In this document: positions 34,857 through 44,654 of the stretch, piece by piece
Layout: each line of letters opens with the position of its first letter
How positions within the stretch are numbered: position 1 is the first letter of the stretch
Source of the DNA: Sulfurimonas sp.
GTDB lineage: Bacteria > Campylobacterota > Campylobacteria > Campylobacterales > Sulfurimonadaceae
Assembly: GCF_028714655.1 (NCBI RefSeq)
Contig: NZ_JAQTLY010000002.1
Location: 216,434-280,433 of the forward strand
Direction of reading: 5' to 3'
DNA length: 64,000 bases
The notes under the pieces: model-generated
What the model saw: only the letters and a program-made list of their open reading frames with translations
Database searches by the model: none
What the model was told of the DNA's origin: nothing
Program-made: the position numbers and the translations under genes

Positions 34857-36503
34857 CTATACTGCTCCCTCTGTTTCAAAAGGCGGGATTTTTTTAAGAG
34901 GTTTTTCCAAATGAAGCATCTGAGTCGGGTATGCTATGGTGATATCGTCTTCTGCCAAAAAAGCATCTACTATTTCGGTTGAAATCACGCTTCTTAGGGT
35001 TAATGTCGCATAAGCGTTTGTTAAGTACCAAACACTTATTTTCAAGCCGTTTGGCTCTATAAGCGAGAAGATTCTAGGTTCGACATTAGTATTTTTAAGA
35101 CTATAATTGCTTCTTAATTTATTTAGCTGTTTTCTCGTGATATCGGTATACCCTTTTGAGAATTTTTTAGCTATCTCTTTGGCAATATGCATTGCTTTTT
35201 TATGATTTGAATCAAATGTTATGACTATATCTACCCCATCCCACACGGTTTTTAAAGAGCTATGCGTATAGTTTGCTATCATTCTTGTAAATATATAGTT
35301 GTTGGGTACAAAAATAATCCTGCCCGCCCTTCTGTTTTGAAAAACCGTCGTCAGTGTTACATCTTCTAAAAGTGTCATACGCAGCAGCGATATATCCATA
35401 ACATCGCCCACAAAAGTTGTTCCATCCATATCGACGCGGATTCTGTCACCTACATGTATGCTTCCTCCAAAGACTATTACAAGCCAGCCAAGCATACTCA
35501 TAAACCAGTCTTTCATGGCAATAGCGATACCGGCAGATGCAAATCCGAGTATAGTAACCAAGTAGCTTACATTCTCTATGTAGCTGAAAAACAAAATCAA
35601 TATGATTAGCGTAAAGTTACCGAAAGTAATAAACTTATTTGCCATATAAAACCGTTCATTATCGGTTATATATTTTTTAACGATAAGCTTAAGTAAAAAG
35701 AAGACGACAAAAACGATTAGTACGGTGACACCTATTTTGCCGAGCTTTACCATCTGAGACTCTATCTCTTTGTTGATGTTAATCTCAACAATATCCAGTC
35801 TTTTTTGATAAACATCGGCTGTAACATTCATAGTATCAAGAGCAGATTCAAACCCTTCCAACTGCTTGGTTTTTAAATTTGCCTCTTCTTTGTATTTAGT
35901 ATGTTCATCAATATTCTCTATTTCTTTATAGATGCGCAACTCTGTTTTCAAGAGGGAAATCAGCTCTTTTAACTCATCTCTTTTTAAAATATAGTCGCTA
36001 AAACCTTTATCCAGCGTTTTAATAAGCGAAATACCCATAAATATATCAAAAGGATTTGTAACAGAGGGGATTTCATCTATATTGGGAGGGGTTAAAAGTA
36101 TTGAAAAGGGAGAACTGTCTTTTTTCTTTAGTTTCTCTATCTGTGATGCTAAAATCTTTTCTCTGGATATTAATGCACTTAATTCATCCGCTTCGGTAAA
36201 CGATTTGTCCCTCTTTTTTTGAAGATACTCTATTCTGCTTTTTATCTCTTCAAGATTCCCTTTTACATCAATAGATGTAAGATAAGAGGCATAACTTTTC
36301 ATCCATACACTATCTTTTTTTGATATTTTTTGTTCGATATTTTTTAGCTCCGAAATATAACTTTCAAGCTTTTCTCTTTTTGCATCCTCTTCGGCAAGTT
36401 TAATCTGTTCTTGCTCGGGCTTGCTAATATTTGCATCTTTTTTTATGCTGTCTGAAAATAGAAGTGATGATGCGAGCAGGAAATAAAAAACTATTTTTTT
36501 CAT
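34857..36503 (-). CDS. MscS-family mechanosensitive channel
   Basis: A 548-residue protein with a signal peptide (MKKIVFYFLLASSLLFSDS), a long coiled-coil periplasmic region (about 25-240), four membrane helices between about 250 and 345, and an MscS domain: VFGGSIHVGDRIRVDMDGTTFVGDVMDISLLRMTLLE followed by the pore-proximal beta domain. It is predicted to release solutes on hypo-osmotic stress. It shares one base with the end of aroB and abuts mtaB, so the three form one operon. Confidence 0.88.
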   Translation of the reverse strand: MKKIVFYFLLASSLLFSDSIKKDANISKPEQEQIKLAEEDAKREKLESYISELKNIEQKISKKDSVWMKSYASYLTSIDVKGNLEEIKSRIEYLQKKRDKSFTEADELSALISREKILASQIEKLKKKDSSPFSILLTPPNIDEIPSVTNPFDIFMGISLIKTLDKGFSDYILKRDELKELISLLKTELRIYKEIENIDEHTKYKEEANLKTKQLEGFESALDTMNVTADVYQKRLDIVEININKEIESQMVKLGKIGVTVLIVFVVFFLLKLIVKKYITDNERFYMANKFITFGNFTLIILILFFSYIENVSYLVTILGFASAGIAIAMKDWFMSMLGWLVIVFGGSIHVGDRIRVDMDGTTFVGDVMDISLLRMTLLEDVTLTTVFQNRRAGRIIFVPNNYIFTRMIANYTHSSLKTVWDGVDIVITFDSNHKKAMHIAKEIAKKFSKGYTDITRKQLNKLRSNYSLKNTNVEPRIFSLIEPNGLKISVWYLTNAYATLTLRSVISTEIVDAFLAEDDITIAYPTQMLHLEKPLKKIPPFETEGAV

Positions 36504-37552
36504 TATTGCTTTCCAAATTTATTTAAAACACACATAATAGTTCCGATATCTACATTGTCCGTAATGACGACATCTCCGATTCCAAGAGGAAGAATAAATG
36601 TAATTGAGGCATCGGAACTCTTTTTATCCAAAAAGAAAGCTTCGTAAAATTTCTTAACATCGGTTATAGTGTAGGTTGTCGGCAAATGGTATTTTTCTAA
36701 AAGCGATTTAACCCTATCGGCTTCTTTTTGGTTCATAAGATTCATCTTTACAGCCATCTCGTTTGCCATAACCATTCCGATTGCAACGGCTTCACCGTGC
36801 AGAAACTCTTTGTATGCAGTCTCGTTTTCTATAACATGTCCAAAAGTATGTCCATAATTTAGAGCGGCTCTAATGCCCTGCTCTTTCTCGTCCTGAGATA
36901 CGACATCTGCTTTGGTTTGAACTGCATGTCTTATAACTTCTCTCAATACTTCTTGATTTGCCAAGTCCGCTTCTTCTAAAATCTCAAAAAAATCTTTGTT
37001 AAAAGTTACCGCCATTTTAACTATCTCGGCAACTCCTGCACCAAACTCTCTTTGCGGAAGCGTAGCTAAAAAATATGGGTCGATATAGACTGCTTTGGGT
37101 TGATGAAATGCGCCTACGAGGTTTTTTCCGTATTTGTTGTTGAATCCGGTTTTTCCGCCCACGCTTGCGTCAACCTGAGAGAGAAGCGTTGTCGGAATTT
37201 GGATAAAATCTATTCCTCTTTGATAGATACTAGCCGCATATCCCGTCATATCGCCTATAACTCCTCCGCCAAAAGCAACTAAAAGAGATTTTCTGTTAAA
37301 GCGATGTTCAAAAAGAGAGTCTAAAATCGTATCAATACTCTCTTGATTTTTATACTCTTCGCCGTCTTTTAACTCTACAATATGCAACTCTTTTGCGCTG
37401 ATTTTACTAAGAAGATAATCTAAATGAAGCTTAGAGACAGTGTGGTTTGTAACAACCGCCACTTTTGTATCAAAGTGCAGTTTTGGAAGCGTATCGATTG
37501 TGATATCATAAGAGTCGTCAACGACTTTTTTTAGAGGAATGTGTACTTGCAT
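36503..37552 (-). CDS. aroB: 3-dehydroquinate synthase
   Basis: Second step of the shikimate pathway. The 349-residue protein has the NAD-binding GGGVIGDMTGYAASIYQRG, QIPTTLLSQVDASVGGKTG, and the zinc-binding Glu and His residues in ALNYGHTFGHVIE and LHGEAVAIGM. The C-terminal segment contains DKKSSDASITFILP. It is first in the operon with mscS, mtaB, the FtsH-like gene and bioV. Confidence 0.95.
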   Translation of the reverse strand: MQVHIPLKKVVDDSYDITIDTLPKLHFDTKVAVVTNHTVSKLHLDYLLSKISAKELHIVELKDGEEYKNQESIDTILDSLFEHRFNRKSLLVAFGGGVIGDMTGYAASIYQRGIDFIQIPTTLLSQVDASVGGKTGFNNKYGKNLVGAFHQPKAVYIDPYFLATLPQREFGAGVAEIVKMAVTFNKDFFEILEEADLANQEVLREVIRHAVQTKADVVSQDEKEQGIRAALNYGHTFGHVIENETAYKEFLHGEAVAIGMVMANEMAVKMNLMNQKEADRVKSLLEKYHLPTTYTITDVKKFYEAFFLDKKSSDASITFILPLGIGDVVITDNVDIGTIMCVLNKFGKQ

Positions 37553-37643
37553 AATGTGTCCATAAAAATATAATGTAGATAATACTTAAAATATACTGAT
37601 AAAGTGCTAAATATGATTTTTGAATTTAAAAAAATTGACCGTA

Positions 37644-38255
37644 TCAGATTATGCGATAAAAAAGGCGTTTTGAACCGTTTTCATGCAGAAGAAGAAGTTT
37701 TCGCAACTCTGCAGATACTTTTGTATAGTATGAATTTCCGACTGAAGAACCGTTATAAGCGTTAATAGCTTTGTCGCTGGAACGATGTTTTTTATAACAC
37801 TCCCATAAAATATTCGCGGCAACGCTTAGGTTTGTACTTTCATTTAAAAGTTCATGAAGCGGTATCTTCATCCCCGCAAGTGTCTCTTTATGCATATTGT
37901 TTATCTGCATTAGCCCGATATCGAAGCTTGGGTAGCGGTTGTGATCTAAAAAATCGACAACCCCTTTTGCTTCAGCAATATTTTTGCTGTCAATTTCAAT
38001 TACTTTTGAATATATATTATAGGAAATATTTCTATTTTCAAGCATAAAACAGAGCTTATCTTCCTGTGATTTGGTTAATTTTTTGTAGTTGACGGAAATA
38101 ACGAGCGGACGAAGATTGCTCTCAACCTTTGAAATAGCATAGAGCAGTCTGGGTTCGATTCCGTAGGCTTCACCTGCACGAATCCATATATTTGCGGCAG
38201 CATGCGCACCGACCGCCAATAACATCAACAACCACAGAACTCTTCTCATTACCAT
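37644..38255 (-). CDS. Periplasmic lytic transglycosylase (SLT domain)
   Basis: A 203-residue protein with a signal peptide (RRVLWLLMLLAVGAHAAA) and an SLT/lysozyme-like domain. The catalytic Glu is E45 in LLYAISKVESNLRP, and the second motif is FDIGLMQINNMH. It cuts peptidoglycan glycan strands in the periplasm. An insert of about 45 residues separates the Glu from the GLMQIN motif. It is transcribed from its own start beside a TrkA-like gene. Confidence 0.85.
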   Translation of the reverse strand: MVMRRVLWLLMLLAVGAHAAANIWIRAGEAYGIEPRLLYAISKVESNLRPLVISVNYKKLTKSQEDKLCFMLENRNISYNIYSKVIEIDSKNIAEAKGVVDFLDHNRYPSFDIGLMQINNMHKETLAGMKIPLHELLNESTNLSVAANILWECYKKHRSSDKAINAYNGSSVGNSYYTKVSAELRKLLLLHENGSKRLFYRII

Positions 38256-38316
38256 TTATCCCTTGATAAAAAATTGATTATATTGTCATCAAAGCAAAAA
38301 TAGTTCCTACTTTTTT

Positions 38317-39723
38317 CTATATCTGCACAGGTATAAAAATTTGATGATTATCCTCAAGTTTATGATAAAGCAGTTCACTGTCTGTTGTTAAAAGAGAGAA
38401 CACTTTTCTATTTGTCAGTTTTTTTGTAAAAGGTAAAATCTGAATAAAATTATCTTTCTTTTTAAGCTTTTTGATTGGATTTTCACTCTCTTTAATGATT
38501 TTAATACTTTTTGAAAAAATTGTAGCAAGATTATAGTAGTGTTCTATTACTTGCTCTTTTGCTTCTTGATGCTCATTTAAGTAGTTGTAAAGCTCTATGT
38601 TTAGATTCATTTGTTCTGCAATATCAAATATTATTGATGAAATTTTCTCCAAATCACGATTATTTCCCAAAATTATTGAGGCATCTTTTACACTTGATAG
38701 CTCTTTTTTTGTTAATTTTAAAACAGGTATTTGCGCTTCATAAAGCGTTGTTCGCATAACATAATCGTTAAATATTTCATTTGAAACGATTACCAAACCT
38801 ACATGATAAAATTTTATATCATTAAAAAAACTTGCTTTTTGATTGTCAGTGTCATAGTTTATATCAATAATTACACTCTCATCTCTATACTCTTTTATTT
38901 TCCAAATAACATCGATATCGCTTGGATTGACAATTTTTATAATGAGCGTATGTCCAAACTTTTTATGCACGAAGATAGATCTCTTGACAAGCTTTTCAAC
39001 CGTTTTTAGGTTTAACAAATTCATATCAAGATAGAGATAAATATTTGAGCCAAAAGGTTCTGGGAATTGCCCCAACTCTCTTTTGATTGCTTTATAAACG
39101 GACTTAAGCACGGCAGGTTCGCCGATTAGAAGCAAGAGATCGTTTGGCTGAATCATTCTGCGGCGGTTTGGCATAATAAGCTTTCTATTTCTATATATCG
39201 CAACGATGCGCCAATCTTTTTGTTCAATAACGCCGATGTGCTTGTAAACGAATGAACTTCCAAACGGAACTAATACTTCCATGATTTCACCCTCGCCTAG
39301 CCCGACATTTTGGGCGATTACGGGAACATTAGGCAAATAGTCGATTAGCCTTGAGGATAAAATCTCGTTTGTATTTATTAAAACGACATTTGCATCCTCG
39401 TTTGTCAAGTTCCATTTGTTTAAAACAATAATACGAAGCTGCTTTTTTATACTTCTGATATTTTTTATCGTATGTTCAACATCGGCTTGATTATCCATAG
39501 CTATAATAGCTTGGGCAAACTCCATTTTTAGCAGATTTGAGAGTCTGTATAAGCTGGTAGGATCAAACTCATAAAACTTAAATCGCGGTAAATTTATATT
39601 TTTATTTTTTTCGGACTTGGTTTGAACGACATAGTAAACATTTTCACTGGTGTATGTATCCATTACTCTGTTTATAAAATGCCCTGCTGTTTCGCCGTCG
39701 CCGATAATCAATATTTTTTTCAT
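38317..39723 (-). CDS. TrkA/RCK-domain protein (COG3400 type)
   Basis: A 468-residue cytoplasmic protein. It starts with a Rossmann nucleotide-binding segment (KKILIIGDGETAGHFINRVM), followed by a TrkA-C-like segment at about 145-215 (GEIMEVLVPFGSSFVYKHIGVIEQKDWRIVAIYRNRKLIMP). The second half repeats a Rossmann-like layout without the glycine motif and ends in a 90-residue tail of no known family. Such proteins gate or regulate potassium or related transporters. No transporter gene is adjacent, so the partner is unknown. Confidence 0.75.
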   Translation of the reverse strand: MKKILIIGDGETAGHFINRVMDTYTSENVYYVVQTKSEKNKNINLPRFKFYEFDPTSLYRLSNLLKMEFAQAIIAMDNQADVEHTIKNIRSIKKQLRIIVLNKWNLTNEDANVVLINTNEILSSRLIDYLPNVPVIAQNVGLGEGEIMEVLVPFGSSFVYKHIGVIEQKDWRIVAIYRNRKLIMPNRRRMIQPNDLLLLIGEPAVLKSVYKAIKRELGQFPEPFGSNIYLYLDMNLLNLKTVEKLVKRSIFVHKKFGHTLIIKIVNPSDIDVIWKIKEYRDESVIIDINYDTDNQKASFFNDIKFYHVGLVIVSNEIFNDYVMRTTLYEAQIPVLKLTKKELSSVKDASIILGNNRDLEKISSIIFDIAEQMNLNIELYNYLNEHQEAKEQVIEHYYNLATIFSKSIKIIKESENPIKKLKKKDNFIQILPFTKKLTNRKVFSLLTTDSELLYHKLEDNHQIFIPVQI

Positions 39724-39765
39724 ATAATCTTCTAATTTTTTATTTTTTTTGACATTATAACCGAT

Positions 39766-39987
39766 TCAGTATACATCCACTTTTTGAATCTGCAAGGTTT
39801 TTTCTTGATACTCTTTTTTCATCATCAGCTCAGGAAAACTGTTTTTATCACTGCATTTGCTAATTTGCTCTTCCAACTCTTTAATTTTTTCGATTAATTT
39901 TTTATTTTCACTTTCCAAATCTCTTTTTTTTATTTCATCGGAATATAAAAATGAAAATATCATTAAAACTATAACTATGATTTTCAT
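39766..39987 (-). CDS. Small exported coiled-coil protein
   Basis: A 73-residue product with a signal-peptide-like start (MKIIVIVLMIFSFLYSDE), then a charged helical stretch of Glu, Lys and Leu heptads (LESENKKLIEKIKELEEQIS). The name is unknown. It lies four bases after the stop of trmA on the same strand and is probably co-transcribed with it. A real small periplasmic protein is plausible. Confidence 0.55.
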   Translation of the reverse strand: MKIIVIVLMIFSFLYSDEIKKRDLESENKKLIEKIKELEEQISKCSDKNSFPELMMKKEYQEKTLQIQKVDVY

Positions 39988-39991
39988 ATTT

Positions 39992-41113
39992 TTAAAGCCC
40001 TTTTCTAGTCAGTTTTACGCCCATCTCAGCATGATGAGTATATGGAAACTGGTCAAAAAGAGCCATATCGCAAACTGTATGTGTTTGGCATAAAATAGCC
40101 AAATCCCTAGCCAATGTTTCAGGGTTGCACGATATATAGATAATATTTTCGTACCTTGCGGCAAATTTGCAGGTGTCTTCATCCATCCCGCTTCTTGGCG
40201 GGTCTACGAATATAGTATTGATATTATATAATTTTAAATCAATATCTTTCATTCTGTTAAATTCCCGTACGCCGTCAAGAGCCTGTACAAACTCTTCAAC
40301 GCCCATCCGCACGAACTCAATGTTATGCACATCGTTTAAGAGCATATTTGACTTTGCCGCATTGATGGATGATTTGGATATCTCGGTTGCCAAAACTTTT
40401 CTAAATTTTTTAGCAAAAGGTATTGTAAAATTTCCGGCACCGCAATAGAGTTCAAGCAAATCCGTATCCGCTCGGAAGAGGTTTTTTAATGCCCACGCAA
40501 TCATCTGCTCGTTTACCTGAGAATTTGGCTGTGTAAAACTGTTTTCTATATAGTTAAACCTAAACTCTTCGCCGTCCACATTTAAAATCTCCGTTACAAA
40601 ATCCTGTCCGATTACGATTTTTTGCCCTCTGCTTCGCCCTATGATATATATATTAAGCTCGGCTGCAATCTCAGAGGCAAGCTCTCTCCATTCATTGTCC
40701 AACGCTCTGTGATAGAGAAGCGAAACGGCTATCTCGCCGCCCTTTGAGCTTAAAAAATCAACACCGAAAAGTTTAAAGCCGATATTTCTCTCTTTTACGG
40801 CTTTTAATAGTTTTGGCATCAATACTGATATAGGACGGCTTACCTGTGGACATTCATCAATAAAAACTATACCTTTTTTATCTATATGATTCATAGCATA
40901 ATAAAGGGTCTCTCCGTCGTGCCAAATTTTAAACTCGCTTCTTGAGCGATAATGAGTGTGTGGTGATTCAAATACAGATATATCGCCGCTGTAAAAAGGA
41001 AGAAATCTCTCCTGATTTAACTCAAGCTTTAAAGCTAACTGATGCTCATAGCCGCCTTCATAAACCTTACATGCGCCGCATTCGCCAAAATATTTACAAT
41101 TCATACCGTTCAC
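39992..41113 (-). CDS. trmA: tRNA (uracil-5-)-methyltransferase
   Basis: Predicted to make m5U54 in tRNA with S-adenosylmethionine. The 373-residue protein has the SAM site LLELYCGAGNFTIPFA, VDPPRSGMDEDTC, and the catalytic Cys in IIYISCNPETLARDL; the base-catalysis Glu is in HHAEMGVKLTRKGL at the end. The N-terminal Cys set (C6, C12, C15 in CKYFGECGACKVY) is unlike E. coli TrmA and resembles the start of an iron-sulfur motif in RlmCD/RlmD-type relatives, so rRNA specificity is a smaller alternative. Confidence 0.88.
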   Translation of the reverse strand: MNGMNCKYFGECGACKVYEGGYEHQLALKLELNQERFLPFYSGDISVFESPHTHYRSRSEFKIWHDGETLYYAMNHIDKKGIVFIDECPQVSRPISVLMPKLLKAVKERNIGFKLFGVDFLSSKGGEIAVSLLYHRALDNEWRELASEIAAELNIYIIGRSRGQKIVIGQDFVTEILNVDGEEFRFNYIENSFTQPNSQVNEQMIAWALKNLFRADTDLLELYCGAGNFTIPFAKKFRKVLATEISKSSINAAKSNMLLNDVHNIEFVRMGVEEFVQALDGVREFNRMKDIDLKLYNINTIFVDPPRSGMDEDTCKFAARYENIIYISCNPETLARDLAILCQTHTVCDMALFDQFPYTHHAEMGVKLTRKGL

Positions 41114-41121
41114 TTTATTTT

Positions 41122-41862
41122 CTATTTAACCGAAGCTATCAGGTTTCCGATAAGCAGACTCCATCCGTCTATAAGAACAAATACGAGTATCTTAAAGGGG
41201 AGCGCTATCATAATAGGCGGCAACATCATCATACCCATCGACATAAGTATGGACGCTACGACCATATCGATTACCAAAAACGGCAAAAACAGCAAAAAGC
41301 CTATCTCAAAAGCAGTTTTTAGCTCGCTTATAACAAATGCGGGAATGACAATGGAGAGAGGCACATCCGCAATACTTGCAGGATTTTCCATTTTTCTGAT
41401 TCTAAAAAATAGAGCCAAATCTTTTTCTCTCGTGTTTCTAATCATAAAATTTTTAAACGGCAGAGTAGTTTTGTCAAAGGCTTCTTCATAGCCTATTTTT
41501 TTCTCCACATAAGGTTTTATTCCCTCATCATAAGCTTTTTTGCCGACCGGCTCCATAACAAAAAAGGTTAAAATCATGGCAAGCATTACCAAAAGCTGCG
41601 TAGGAGGAACTTGTTGCGTACCGAGTGCTTGACGCAAAAAACCAAAAACTATGACAAATCTTGTAAAAGTCGTCATAACAAGAACCATGCTCGGTGCCAA
41701 AAAGAGCAGCGTTAAAAGAACAAGCACATTTAAAGAGCTGACAAGCTGCTGCGGAGAGTTTGGAGCCGAAAGCTCAAAATTCATAGTAGGAATAGCTACT
41801 GCTTCCGCTCCGAAAATCGGGATTATGCCCAACACTAAAATCAATAAAAAAAATCTAAACAT
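41122..41862 (-). CDS. fliP: Flagellar export apparatus protein FliP
   Basis: A 246-residue membrane component of the flagellar type III secretion gate. A cleavable signal peptide (MFRFFLLILVLGIIPIFGAEA) is followed by LLTLLFLAPSMVLVMTTFTRFVIVFGFLRQALGTQQVPPTQ, and by FLLFLPFLVIDMVVASILMSMGMMMLPP near the C-terminus; both are FliP signatures. Four membrane helices are expected. It stands alone here rather than in a flagellar operon, which is common in Campylobacterota. Confidence 0.95.
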   Translation of the reverse strand: MFRFFLLILVLGIIPIFGAEAVAIPTMNFELSAPNSPQQLVSSLNVLVLLTLLFLAPSMVLVMTTFTRFVIVFGFLRQALGTQQVPPTQLLVMLAMILTFFVMEPVGKKAYDEGIKPYVEKKIGYEEAFDKTTLPFKNFMIRNTREKDLALFFRIRKMENPASIADVPLSIVIPAFVISELKTAFEIGFLLFLPFLVIDMVVASILMSMGMMMLPPIMIALPFKILVFVLIDGWSLLIGNLIASVK

Positions 41863-42162
41863 TATTTATTTTCTGCCTTACTCAAATCCGTCCAAATACC
41901 TTGCTGCAAATATTAGTCTTATAATACCACAAAAAAAATTAGCCTCTTATCTAAAAAAAGAATTCTTACTCATTTTATTTCAAATATAAGAGCGAATAGG
42001 TATAATTTTGTAAATGAATAGCTATATTCTGCGAGAAGTCTTTCTGCCTCATAAGAGGCAAGACCAAAGTGCCCAAGCGGGCTAGCGTAGCTAAATGGGC
42101 TTTGCTCGTTTAGCGTATAAAATAAAGTTTTGTAAGAACTCTATTAAAAAAAAAGAGTAAAA
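41863..42162. other. Divergent intergenic region between fliP and glmU
   Basis: About 300 bases without a gene. It must hold the promoters of both fliP (leftward) and glmU (rightward), but no clear consensus pair can be named. A TGCCTC-ATAA-GAGGCA hairpin is at 42045-42060 and a dispersed hairpin repeat at 42082-42120. Confidence 0.6.
42082..42120. repeat. Dispersed hairpin repeat, copy 3
   Basis: GCTAAATGGGC and GCTCGTTTAGC pair along 11 positions (two G-T) around a TTT loop, then GTATAA. It is related to 15401-15436 and 23061-23102, with changes on both sides of the stem that keep it paired. Confidence 0.6.
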
Positions 42163-43464
42163 ATGCATAAAAATCAAATAAGCATAGTAATTTTAGCTGC
42201 GGGAAAAGGCAGCCGTATGAAATCTGCCAAAGCAAAGGTTTTACACACGATTTGCGGAAAAGAGATGCTATACCACATCATAAAATCATCCCGTATGATA
42301 AGCGATGATATAACCGTTGTCGTTGCACACCAAAAAGAGAGTGTTATAAAGCAGATGAGCTTATATTTTGATGATATAAACTTTGTAGTTCAAGATGATA
42401 TAAACTTTCCCGGAACCGGCGGTGCTATGAAAAATATCTGCACCAAAAATGAAAAAGTACTGGTTTTAAACGGTGATATGCCGCTCATCACACCCCAATC
42501 GCTTTACGGTTTTTTAAAGAGCGATTCCGATGTCGTTATGTCTGTTTTTGACCTTCAAAATCCCGACGGATACGGTCGCGTTATCATAGATGGCGGGCAG
42601 GTTCAAAGGATAGTCGAACAAAAAGACGCTTCTGTTTCAGAGCTGCAAGTAACAACCGTAAACGCAGGTGTATACGCATTTTCCAAGAAAATATTGGACA
42701 AATATATACCGCTGCTAAAAAATGATAATGCTCAAAAAGAGTACTACTTGACCGATGTGATATCTATGGCAAGAGCAGACGGTTTGAGCATCGCTCCGCT
42801 TTTGGTTGACGAAGAACACTTTAAGGGGATAAATTCTAAACTTGATTTATCCGTTGCGGAAGAGATTATGCAAAACAGAATCAAGGCAAATTGGATGAAC
42901 GGCGGTGTTATAATGCAGCTTCCGTCCACTATTTATATCGACGAGGGCGTGGTTTTTGAGGGAGAGTGCATAGTTGAAAACGGATGTCGCATAACGGGAG
43001 AGTCTAAAATAATCAACTCTCATATCAAAGCGCACAGCGTTATAGAAGATAGCGTTGTGAAAAACTCGGATGTCGGACCTCTGGCACATCTCCGCCCTGC
43101 TTCAAACATAGAAGATACGCATATAGGAAATTTTGTCGAGATTAAAAAATCATCCCTAAAAGGGGTAAAAGCGGGGCATTTAAGCTATATCGGCGATGCC
43201 ACCGTTGACGAGGGTACTAATATCGGTGCGGGCGTAATAACATGCAACTATGACGGGATAAACAAGCATAAAACTACTATCGGCAAAAATGTATTTGTCG
43301 GAAGTGACTCTCAATTAATCGCACCCGTAACACTGGAAGATGATGTAATGATTGCTGCAGGGACAACGGTTAGAAGCGGAAAAATCCTAAGCGGAGAGCT
43401 TGCGGTTAGCAGTGCTAAACTACGAGTAATAAAAGACTTTTACTATAAATTTTTTAAAAAATAA
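42163..43464 (+). CDS. glmU: Bifunctional UDP-GlcNAc pyrophosphorylase / GlcN-1-P acetyltransferase
   Basis: Makes UDP-N-acetylglucosamine for peptidoglycan and lipopolysaccharide. The 433-residue protein has the uridyltransferase motif [19 protein letters not shown] at the N-terminus, LNGDMPLI for metal binding, and a left-handed beta-helix acetyltransferase half with [23 protein letters not shown] and [17 protein letters not shown]. The length is slightly under the E. coli protein, as is usual in this phylum. It is followed by a bidirectional hairpin. Confidence 0.95.
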   Translation: MHKNQISIVILAAGKGSRMKSAKAKVLHTICGKEMLYHIIKSSRMISDDITVVVAHQKESVIKQMSLYFDDINFVVQDDINFPGTGGAMKNICTKNEKVLVLNGDMPLITPQSLYGFLKSDSDVVMSVFDLQNPDGYGRVIIDGGQVQRIVEQKDASVSELQVTTVNAGVYAFSKKILDKYIPLLKNDNAQKEYYLTDVISMARADGLSIAPLLVDEEHFKGINSKLDLSVAEEIMQNRIKANWMNGGVIMQLPSTIYIDEGVVFEGECIVENGCRITGESKIINSHIKAHSVIEDSVVKNSDVGPLAHLRPASNIEDTHIGNFVEIKKSSLKGVKAGHLSYIGDATVDEGTNIGAGVITCNYDGINKHKTTIGKNVFVGSDSQLIAPVTLEDDVMIAAGTTVRSGKILSGELAVSSAKLRVIKDFYYKFFKK

Positions 43465-43467
43465 AGA

Positions 43468-43485
43468 TACCTCTAAAGAGAGGTA
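43468..43485. terminator. Bidirectional hairpin between glmU and HDOD gene
   Basis: TACCTCT and AGAGGTA form a seven-base stem with an AAAG loop between two convergent genes, four bases after the glmU stop. It is suited to end both transcripts. Confidence 0.6.
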
Positions 43486-43497
43486 CCTTGACATAGT

Positions 43498-44304
43498 TTA
43501 AGAGTTTAAAACTATGTCCAGTGCTTTTTCGTAACTTTCCATATCAAGCCCAAACTCTTCGATAGTTGCTTTTGCGGCAGCTATGGACTCTTCTGTTATC
43601 TCACCGTTTGGAAGAACTGTTTCTCTAACAGCCTTTAACTGTGCCGCCATCTCTCTATCTTCATCTATGGTTCCCTCCGGATCATCGCTATAACGAATTA
43701 CATGTATGATTTCAGGATCAAGTTGCCAGTTGTTGAAAAGTGTCGCCGTTACATCCGTTGTTTGCGCCCCGCAAGCACTTTTTTCTGCTTTAGAGATATC
43801 TTCTGCTTTGTCCAATGCCTCTTTTATAACGCCTGCTTTGCCGTCTTCTATAAGCGTTTTACTGATAATTACACGCCCCAAATCAACCAAAAATGCTGCT
43901 GGAGCGAGTACTGCCAACTGTTTTGGCTGGCGACGGACAAACCAATTTATAGTAAGCGCCAATTGTCTTTCACAAGCATAGGCAAACTGCTCTTTTGTCA
44001 TACCGTACGGCGATAAATCTATCTTAAAACTTGCATTAACCGCACTATTTAAAACAAACGCTCTAATAGCATCTTTGCCAAGCAAAGAAACGGCTTGCTT
44101 TACACTATTTACGGTTCTGGATATCCCGTACATAGGCGAATTTGCTATACGAAGTATATCCGCCGTCAATATAGGATCTTTTTCTATGGCCTTTTGCATA
44201 TCTTCAAATGTGCCGTTTTCATCTCTATATATTTTTTCAACATCCTGTACAGATTCCGGAAGCGGCGGAATTGCATCAATATTTTTTATAAGTGTCTTTG
44301 TCAT
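43498..44304 (-). CDS. HDOD-domain signalling protein
   Basis: A 268-residue protein that is almost entirely an HDOD domain: IPPLPESVQDVEKIYRDENGTFEDMQKAIEKDPILTADILRIANSPMYGISRTVNSVKQAVSLLGKDAIRAF is the characteristic start. HD phosphohydrolase residues are missing, as in the family. Such proteins act in regulatory or stress pathways linked to cyclic di-GMP and motility. It appears to be monocistronic. Confidence 0.85.
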   Translation of the reverse strand: MTKTLIKNIDAIPPLPESVQDVEKIYRDENGTFEDMQKAIEKDPILTADILRIANSPMYGISRTVNSVKQAVSLLGKDAIRAFVLNSAVNASFKIDLSPYGMTKEQFAYACERQLALTINWFVRRQPKQLAVLAPAAFLVDLGRVIISKTLIEDGKAGVIKEALDKAEDISKAEKSACGAQTTDVTATLFNNWQLDPEIIHVIRYSDDPEGTIDEDREMAAQLKAVRETVLPNGEITEESIAAAKATIEEFGLDMESYEKALDIVLNS

Positions 44305-44654
44305 CTACATCTACCTTAATTTTGTTTATCACTATCATTCTAGTACATTTCTTTTTATTAGTTGAAGAAATGCAACTATATTTGAAATTTTAACAAAAGC
44401 TGTTTATTCTAGTAACAATTAATAGAGTATTACTGCATATAAAAACTTTTTTTGATAGAATATTTAAAACTCTTTGGGAGGCTGCCAAAAAAGAGAACTC
44501 CAAGCACGCCGTAATCGACACTCTCTTTTAACATCTCCATTTAAAGTATTCTAATTTTGAGAATAGATATCATAAACATTTCTATTAACGATGTTTTTTC
44601 TGATGCGATCGCTCAAATAAAGGTAAACTGAAGATCTCTTTCACAGAACAAGCC
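44305..44654. other. Gene-poor gap with a possible coding remnant
   Basis: About 350 AT-rich bases. On the plus strand, an open stretch without a start codon (about 44389-44531) ends in codons for LWEAAKKENSKHAVIDTLF and a TAA, which reads like the C-terminus of a lost gene; I cannot name it. The leftward HDOD promoter must lie at the left end. Otherwise I see nothing. Confidence 0.4.
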
